From contig CANJIC010000011.1 in assembly GCA_947474205.1 (NCBI GenBank), forward strand, positions 1-18,661: a stretch of DNA of 18,661 bases, in the 5' to 3' direction. The translations under genes were made by a program, and so were the position numbers. Position 1 is the first letter of the stretch. Every line of letters begins with the position of its first letter. This document shows, piece after piece, positions 13,342 to 18,661 of the stretch. This DNA comes from Planctomycetaceae bacterium. Its GTDB lineage: Bacteria > Planctomycetota > Phycisphaerae > Phycisphaerales > SM1A02. Under the pieces are notes generated by a model. The model ran no database searches. It was not told the DNA's origin and saw nothing but the letters and a program-made list of their open reading frames with translations.

Positions 13342-15005
13342 AAAATAACACGCTTCCAAATTCATTTTCAAAAAACAACCGACGTGGAGCGGCGTTGTTG
13401 CTGGCTATTTTTGCGTTGTTGGTTGTTGGCACAACAACTCTTGCGTTTACGGCCAGCCGTCAAACAAATTTTCTTTCTAGTCGCAACGCGGTCAATTCAA
13501 TTCGCGTTCGTGAACTTGCCGACAGTGGTCTAGATTTAGCCAAATCCATTTTGCGCAGCGACACAACTTCTTGGCGCACAAACCATACAAATGGAAAGTT
13601 GCTGAACAACTACGCGCTTGATGGCGGCACCGTCACTGTTTCACTGATCGATATTGCAAAGCGCGATTCCGGTGCCTCGGCCGCCGCAAGTATTCCAACT
13701 TCGACAACCAATGAAGTGGAAATTACTGTTAAGGCAAATCGCGATGGCGCCACTTGGACCTCTGTTTCCAACATGGGCATAGCAACCACCACAAAGGGGC
13801 AATATGCCATTTTTGCCAACAAATTCTTGAAGATTGATGGATATAGAAATCAAATTGGTCGGTGGTTGCGCGCGCCACTCTCAAGCGAGAAGCGTCGCAT
13901 AAACATAGGAAACCAAGGCGACCTTGGAATTGGAATCAACAGCGGCGTGTATATAGATAGTGATGTTCAATTTGAATCCGCAGTGTTGCCAATTGATGCG
14001 AGTGATCCCCGCACGTTGAAAAGTACTTGGATTTATTACGCATACAGCGGCGGAACTGATGTTACGAGCAACAGGTATCCAATCAATGGACCGGGTCGCG
14101 ACTTGGTTTCTGTGGTTCGCATGAACTCCGATGACGTCATTCGAATGATTTCTCTACCCGCTCCTGTTGCTGCAAATCCAGCGAAAGCGCCTATTTCTGG
14201 ATTTAACAACAATCAGGCCGTAACACTACTCAATGGCACGTACACGTTTAGTCCATTTTGTGTTGGCAAATCAACAGGCAGCCAAAATTTAAATTTAACC
14301 ACCACAAATTGCAAGTTAAAGTTCACCGCGGGCACCTACGAAATTTATGGAAGTTGGATTGCGACCAACACAACAATTCAAATTGAAGGCGCGGTTAAAA
14401 TTATCGTGATTCCGCTTAAGAAAAATTCTGGCAACAATAATAATGGAATTGAATGGACAAGTACAACAGTTGAACTTCTGTCTGGCGCGGATTTAGAGGT
14501 GAACAACGCCTACGGTCTTTCGATGAATAAATGCTGGATTGGTAGCTATTACCACTGCGACACCGAACCGGATTCCGTGAAGGCCACGGGTGATCCGCAC
14601 ATGAAAACTTGGAATGGGTCGCCATTTCAAACGACGGCGTGTGATGAAATTACTCCTGATGAACCGCGCTACTTGGAGCCATGGCGTGTGCGCATTTATT
14701 CAGTTGTAATCGCCTCGAATGGAAATTCAACGTCTCAGAGTTGGACCTTGACGGATACAAGCGTGATTGGAAGTTTATTCTTGCCAGATAACACCATAAA
14801 TCTTTTTGGCAAATCTCAACTGTACGGACGAATTGCAGCTGACAACTTGTATATACAAGGCACAAGTCGCTTGCGTTACGACCACGCACTTGATGACATT
14901 GCAGGACTAACCACCGGACGCGCGCCAAATCGTGGTAGTGATCCAGACGAGACGTTTGCAATTCGTTTACTTCGTTGGGGACCCGACAAGGGGACTGGTC
15001 CATGA
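13338..15005 (+). CDS. PilX/GspK-like minor pilin with large C-terminal domain (DUF7305-like)
   Basis: This 555-residue protein has a leader ending NNRRG (13-17), then AALLLAIFALLVVGTTTLAF. This is a prepilin-like hydrophobic N-terminus lacking the +5 Glu, as is normal for GspK/PilX tip subunits. The early mature region (SRQTNFLSSRNAVNSIRVRELADSGLDLAKSIL, about 40-72) is the usual PilX_N helix with the 'A..GL..A' pattern. The C-terminal part (about 455-530) shows repeated short strand motifs, VIGSLFLPDNTINLFGKSQLYGRIAADNLYIQG, recalling DUF7305 beta-solenoid tails found on PilX-like proteins. The length is roughly three times that of classical PilX. An isolated GDPHMKTWNG (about 418-427) is present. 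The start at ATG 13338 overlaps the preceding stop (ATGA); a TTG six bases upstream is less likely. Confidence 0.75.
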   Translation: MKNNTLPNSFSKNNRRGAALLLAIFALLVVGTTTLAFTASRQTNFLSSRNAVNSIRVRELADSGLDLAKSILRSDTTSWRTNHTNGKLLNNYALDGGTVTVSLIDIAKRDSGASAAASIPTSTTNEVEITVKANRDGATWTSVSNMGIATTTKGQYAIFANKFLKIDGYRNQIGRWLRAPLSSEKRRINIGNQGDLGIGINSGVYIDSDVQFESAVLPIDASDPRTLKSTWIYYAYSGGTDVTSNRYPINGPGRDLVSVVRMNSDDVIRMISLPAPVAANPAKAPISGFNNNQAVTLLNGTYTFSPFCVGKSTGSQNLNLTTTNCKLKFTAGTYEIYGSWIATNTTIQIEGAVKIIVIPLKKNSGNNNNGIEWTSTTVELLSGADLEVNNAYGLSMNKCWIGSYYHCDTEPDSVKATGDPHMKTWNGSPFQTTACDEITPDEPRYLEPWRVRIYSVVIASNGNSTSQSWTLTDTSVIGSLFLPDNTINLFGKSQLYGRIAADNLYIQGTSRLRYDHALDDIAGLTTGRAPNRGSDPDETFAIRLLRWGPDKGTGP

Positions 15006-15547
15006 ATTGCACAAATTGCTCATCAAGATTTCATTTGCGTAATGCCATGTCTTACCGACGCGGCCAAACGCTTATTGAAATATTAATTGTGGCCGCAATC
15101 ATGGTGATACTTGGCGCGCTGAGCATTGACTTATTGCGACCAAGCTCCGATGAAAAAATTCAGGGCGCCGTGCGCATGTTTGCCCAAGATGTGGAATGGG
15201 CACGCGGCGCAACGCTGACCAATCCAGACGACCCCGCAAGCATTCGTCTTTTGGCGGATCAAACGGGTTGGATGGTTTCCAGAAATTCAACTCCAACCGT
15301 TGCCATGGTGTCCAGCGACGGCGCTTCCATGAGCAGGGTTATGGGAGTTGGAATGTCGGAAGCTGCGCAGGGAGTAAGGCTTGTGTCATCAAACACTTCC
15401 CAACTACAGATGCAATTTGACCCATTTGGAGGCGTAAAAACGGCCCCGGCATCAATTGCCATTTATTTACCAAATTTCACTAGCAAATGCACAATTACAT
15501 TCGACTCTGTCACGGGCGCTATGAAGTTGAATTGGTCAAATCAATAA
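15002..15547 (+). CDS. Minor pilin / pseudopilin, FimT/GspH-like
   Basis: This 181-residue prepilin has a leader ending MSYRRG, then QTLIEILIVAAIMVILGALSIDL. The +1 residue is Gln rather than Phe, and the +5 Glu is kept. The following domain (about 45-181) starts with KIQGAVRMFAQDVEWARGATLTN, the GspH/FimT-type helix with 'a..l...l..aR..A', followed by beta strands. ATG 15002 overlaps the previous stop as ATGA, giving a 21-residue leader with a CxxC (MNCTNC). An internal ATG at 15047 would give a 6-residue leader but has no good ribosome binding site. It is the last of the four minor subunits; a 47-bp gap follows before the secretin gene. Confidence 0.8.
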   Translation: MNCTNCSSRFHLRNAMSYRRGQTLIEILIVAAIMVILGALSIDLLRPSSDEKIQGAVRMFAQDVEWARGATLTNPDDPASIRLLADQTGWMVSRNSTPTVAMVSSDGASMSRVMGVGMSEAAQGVRLVSSNTSQLQMQFDPFGGVKTAPASIAIYLPNFTSKCTITFDSVTGAMKLNWSNQ

Positions 15548-15594
15548 AACTTGGGCGCAAGTCGGTGGCAAATTAGGTCGAACAAGGGAGTGCA

Positions 15595-17916
15595 ATGATT
15601 ATGAATCACACACACAAGTCTTCAACAATATCCATTCTTCTAAGCGTGGCGCTGGGTGTGTGCGCCACGTTTGTATGTGCGCAAGCGCAAACACAGACTC
15701 CAACCTTGGCGTCAAACCAGGTGCCATTTCAGGAATTAACACCAGCAACGCGGGCACCAAAGCAATCAACTGCGCCAACCACTGGCGCCGCAACGCAATC
15801 TGGTCCGCAATCAACTGCAACTGCGCCGGCAACAGCTGCGCCAGTAACAGCTGCGCCGGCAACAATCACTCCAGCGCAAGCTGAAGCGGTTCAAAAACTT
15901 TCCACACCAAACGGCATGCTTCCACAGTGGAGCGGTTCCGCCGCGCCAGCACCTGCGGTAACTGAAATTACAAACCAAGCGCCAGCCAATCAGCAGGGCA
16001 TGGAACAAAAATTAGAAGCTGTCGCTAACGGAGCACCCCCAGTGGTTGATGTGACCGAGCACGGAACCGTAACGCTTGCCGCGCAGGGAATTGAAATTAC
16101 AAAGTTGCTTGAATTGCTCAGCATTAAAAGCAAGTTGAACATTGTGGCCAGCGAAAAAGTGAAGGCGCTGGTGAGCGTGAGTTTGTACGACGTGCCTGTT
16201 GATCAGGCGCTTGACGCGCTGTTGACCGTGAATGGATTTGTGTGGGAGCGACAGGGGCCATTCATTATGGTTTACGCCCGCGCTGAAAAAGAAGCCATGG
16301 ATAAATCCAAATTGAAGCGTGACGCGCATGTGTTCACGCTGCAATTTCTTTCGCCTGACGACGCGCTTGCGTTGGTAAAGCCACTTCTAAGTGAAGGCGG
16401 CACCGCGGTGTCGCTTGGAAAAGTGAAGGAAGGCTTTGAGCCAACCATCACCGACGGCGGCAGCGACACGTACGCGTTTGCAACACGCGTGCTTGTGAAT
16501 GATTACCCAGAAGTGATTGAAAAATCCGCCAGGATTTTGAAGGAATCTGATATTCAACCACAACAAGTTCGCGTGGAAGCCACCATTCTTGTTGCGGATG
16601 TGAGCGAAGATGACGCGTTTGGTTTAGACATTACCGCGGTTGGCAACATTGATTTTGCCACCGTGACCGGCGGACCCATGAACGCCTTCAATGATTTGAA
16701 AAGCGGAAAGATCACGCCTCCCAACGCCACGGCAAATGCCGCGTCGTTGTATCCCGGCGTACCAGATGTTGATCCAACGCTGAAACTTGGTGTGATTTCA
16801 AATGATGTGGCAATCTTTTTGCAGATGCTTGATCAAGTCAAAACAACAACCGTGCTCGCTCGACCATCCGTGACGGTGCTGAATCGTCAAAAGGCGCAAG
16901 TAAATATTGGCCAGAAGTTGGGCTATCTCTCAACCACCCAAACGCAAACCAGCACCACGCAAGACGTGCAATATATTGACACTGGAATCAAACTTACATT
17001 CCGCGCGTTTATTAGTCCGGACGGAATGGTTCGCATGGAACTTGCGCCATCGATCGTGGCAGCTGAGTACGTGACCAAAAAATTTCAAGGCCTGGAAACT
17101 TCATTTCCAAATCAAAGCAATCAAGAACTACGAACAAACGTTCGGGTAAAAAGTGGGCAAACCATTGTGCTTGGCGGACTTTTCCGCGAAGTGACTTCGA
17201 CCACCAATCGCCAAATTCCAGTATTTGGTGACCTTGTTCCTGGCGCGCTCAGCGGTCAGGCAGATGCCACGCTTCGTCAAGAAGTTATTTTTCTTGTCAC
17301 GCCAACCATTGTGGAAGACCCCAAGAGTTCAATGGATGGCGACATGGCGTTGAAGGTAATTGATGCCGTGCAAACTGGCGCGCGCGCTGGCTTGTTGCCT
17401 TTCTCACACGCGCAAATTGCTGGCAACTATCAAACACAAGCGTTGGATGCGTGGCGCGGGGGCGACACCAAGAAAGCTTCGCTGTACGCCGATCAAGCCA
17501 TTCGTGTGTCACCAAATTCACCAAGCATGATTCAGTTGCGTGAGGACATTCGCGCCAACAATTCCGCGCCGTGGAAAAATAAGTTGGACTCGCTTGATTT
17601 GCTTCCCGATTACATCCGTGAAAAGGGAACCGTGCTTGGATTCCCAATGGGCGTGCCCAAGGATGTTCCTGGCGCAACACCAAATACAACATCCACTCCG
17701 GAACTAACCGCGCCACCCGCGGCGGTCCCTGCCGTGGAGCCAGCCAAAACTATCACCACAAATACCGCCGCTCCAACAACGCAAGCCATGAAAGTTGCGC
17801 CTGTAACGCTGGCTGTAAAAACGAATCCAGCCAATGACGGAAAAAATTATGGAGTTGATGTTGGCTACATCTTGACGCCACCCGAACCAACACAGCAACC
17901 GAAGGAGAAACAATAA
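15595..17916 (+). CDS. gspD: Outer-membrane secretin, GspD/PilQ/MshL family, with C-terminal extension
   Basis: This 773-residue protein forms the gated outer-membrane channel through which the fibre or substrate passes. A signal peptide (1-31, cleavage after AQA) is followed by a Pro/Ala/Thr/Gln-rich linker (about 32-145) with a tandem repeat. An STN/N0 domain (about 150-228) and an N1-like domain (about 243-318, FTLQFLSPDDALALVKPLL) come next. The secretin domain (about 324-574) shows VRVEATILVADVSEDDAFGL, ARPSVTVLNRQKAQVNIGQ, VRVKSGQTIVLGGL and IPVFGDLVPG...EVIFLVTPTIVED. After this, about 200 extra residues include a TPR-like helix pair (about 611-652) and a Pro/Thr/Ala-rich tail. AGGGAG lies 4 nt before ATG 15595 and 10 nt before the ATG at 15601, so either codon could be used. 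The stop overlaps the next start as TAATG. Confidence 0.95.
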   Translation: MIMNHTHKSSTISILLSVALGVCATFVCAQAQTQTPTLASNQVPFQELTPATRAPKQSTAPTTGAATQSGPQSTATAPATAAPVTAAPATITPAQAEAVQKLSTPNGMLPQWSGSAAPAPAVTEITNQAPANQQGMEQKLEAVANGAPPVVDVTEHGTVTLAAQGIEITKLLELLSIKSKLNIVASEKVKALVSVSLYDVPVDQALDALLTVNGFVWERQGPFIMVYARAEKEAMDKSKLKRDAHVFTLQFLSPDDALALVKPLLSEGGTAVSLGKVKEGFEPTITDGGSDTYAFATRVLVNDYPEVIEKSARILKESDIQPQQVRVEATILVADVSEDDAFGLDITAVGNIDFATVTGGPMNAFNDLKSGKITPPNATANAASLYPGVPDVDPTLKLGVISNDVAIFLQMLDQVKTTTVLARPSVTVLNRQKAQVNIGQKLGYLSTTQTQTSTTQDVQYIDTGIKLTFRAFISPDGMVRMELAPSIVAAEYVTKKFQGLETSFPNQSNQELRTNVRVKSGQTIVLGGLFREVTSTTNRQIPVFGDLVPGALSGQADATLRQEVIFLVTPTIVEDPKSSMDGDMALKVIDAVQTGARAGLLPFSHAQIAGNYQTQALDAWRGGDTKKASLYADQAIRVSPNSPSMIQLREDIRANNSAPWKNKLDSLDLLPDYIREKGTVLGFPMGVPKDVPGATPNTTSTPELTAPPAAVPAVEPAKTITTNTAAPTTQAMKVAPVTLAVKTNPANDGKNYGVDVGYILTPPEPTQQPKEKQ
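15821..15865 (+). repeat. Three tandem 15-bp repeats in the secretin linker
   Basis: Units begin at 15821, 15836 and 15851 with consensus CTGCGCC(G/A)G(C/T)AACAG and encode an Ala-Pro-Ala/Val-Thr-Ala repeat. This is a short tandem array in a disordered linker, a site where slippage could change linker length in steps of five residues. Confidence 0.8.
17902..17907 (+). promoter_or_regulatory. Ribosome binding site AAGGAG for the TPR lipoprotein gene
   Basis: AAGGAG lies 8 nt before ATG 17916 and inside the last codons of the secretin gene. With the TAATG overlap it fixes the start. Confidence 0.7.
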
Positions 17917-18661
17917 TGAAAAACTTTGTCATCGCCGCATCACTCATGCTTGCATTGGGCGCCTGCGCAACACCGCATTCAAAGCAGGTGCGTGAAGAAG
18001 CGCATGATCGATACGACCGCGCTAATACGCAGGTGATGTTTGATCAAGCCAACCAAAGTTTTCACGCCGGCCAATTTGAAGCCGCACTAGGTCACATTGA
18101 CAAGGCTATTGCGCGCTATCCAAAAGATGGAAATTACGAAGTGCTGCGTGGACGAATTCTATTGGAGATGAAGCGCACCGACATGGCGCGTGAAGCCTTT
18201 GTGAAGGCGGCCGCGCTTTCGCCAACTTCCGCCGATCCTCACTACTACATGGGAATAGTTTTGCAACGTTGGAACGAGCTGGACAAAGCCGCCGCGGAAT
18301 ACGCCAAGGCGTTTGAGTTGGCGCCGTCGCAGTTGCAATATGTTGCCGCAGAGTGTGAAACATTAATCGCGGCTGGACGATTGAATGACGCGGAAAAGAA
18401 ATTGCTTACCGTGCAAAAAACATTTGAGTTCAGCCCCGTGCTTGATCGCATTCATGCGGATCTTGCGGGCCAGCGCGGTGATTTAAAGGAGCGCGAGAAG
18501 TGGTTAACCGCCGCACGTTTGCGCACCGAGCCAGCAAAGGCGCAACAACTTGTGGAAGAAATTGCCGTGACTCGCTTTGAGCAGGGCAATTGGGTGGGCT
18601 GCATTGATGCGCTTGAAGATGAGGCGCTGAAAGATTCCGCAAAATCCACCGAACTGGTTCG
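17916..18661 (+). CDS. TPR-repeat outer-membrane lipoprotein, PilF/Tgl/MshN-like (3' end outside window)
   Basis: The frame is open from ATG 17916 to the window end, giving at least 248 residues. A lipoprotein signal peptide MKNFVIAASLMLALGAC has lipobox LGAC with Cys17. The mature +2 residue is Ala, compatible with outer-membrane sorting under the E. coli Lol rule. From about residue 40 onward there are at least four TPR helix pairs, for example FDQANQSFHAGQFEAALGHI and YYMGIVLQRWNELDKAAAEY, with the usual W/L/G/Y, A/F and P spacing. Lipoproteins of this build act as pilotins that help secretin multimers assemble (PilF/PilW, Tgl). Direct overlap with the secretin gene (TAATG) supports that role, but it could also be another TPR partner. 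Confidence 0.86.
   Translation, partial: MKNFVIAASLMLALGACATPHSKQVREEAHDRYDRANTQVMFDQANQSFHAGQFEAALGHIDKAIARYPKDGNYEVLRGRILLEMKRTDMAREAFVKAAALSPTSADPHYYMGIVLQRWNELDKAAAEYAKAFELAPSQLQYVAAECETLIAAGRLNDAEKKLLTVQKTFEFSPVLDRIHADLAGQRGDLKEREKWLTAARLRTEPAKAQQLVEEIAVTRFEQGNWVGCIDALEDEALKDSAKSTELV

Noticed and set aside
14586..14622. GDPHMKTWNG in the PilX-like protein as the start of a von Willebrand factor D domain
   Set aside because: Only about ten residues match the VWD opening (GDPHxxTxDG). The cysteine pattern and length required for the rest of the domain are absent, so it is likely coincidence.

Overview
The window looks like chromosomal DNA of a Gram-negative (diderm) bacterium: it encodes an outer-membrane secretin, a TPR lipoprotein, a type IV pilus / type II secretion (T4P/T2SS) machine, a type II NADH dehydrogenase and cofactor-independent phosphoglycerate mutase. 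The combination of PilM/N/O-like proteins, GspE/F-like motors, GspH/I/J-like minor pseudopilins and a large PilX-like protein with a DUF7305-like C-terminus points tentatively to Planctomycetota (perhaps Phycisphaerae). That lineage guess is weak and rests on gene-content memory only. No tRNA, rRNA, CRISPR array, transposase or phage gene was seen.

Left part (1-5588), mixed functions: the 3' end of gpmI (+); a PAS-PAS-GGDEF diguanylate cyclase (-) in a visibly A+T-richer stretch, whose first PAS domain is strikingly LOV-like; an MFS transporter and ndh in a probable two-gene minus-strand unit; and a small unrecognised membrane-anchored protein (+) divergent from ndh.

Right part (5589-18661), one T4P/T2SS-like locus in two divergent arms around a roughly 220-bp intergenic region (12000-12223). 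The minus arm reads pilin, hairpin cluster, pilM, pilN, pilO, PilP/GspC-like, gspE, gspF. The plus arm reads PilV/GspI-like, PilW/GspJ-like, PilX/GspK-like, FimT/GspH-like, secretin, TPR lipoprotein (cut by the window edge). Nearly every junction inside each arm is a stop/start overlap (ATGA, TTGA or TAATG), which implies tight translational coupling. These overlaps fix several start codons, including a TTG start for pilO.

Working model (inference): the GspE-type ATPase drives assembly of the major pilin through the GspF platform and the PilM-N-O-P-like alignment complex. The minor pseudopilins prime the fibre, which reaches the outside through the secretin, with the TPR lipoprotein as candidate pilotin. 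The ATPase carries an MshEN domain, a known c-di-GMP receptor fold, and the window also holds a diguanylate cyclase with an intact GGDEF motif and I-site, so c-di-GMP control of the machine is plausible. No prepilin peptidase and no PilT retraction ATPase lie in the window.
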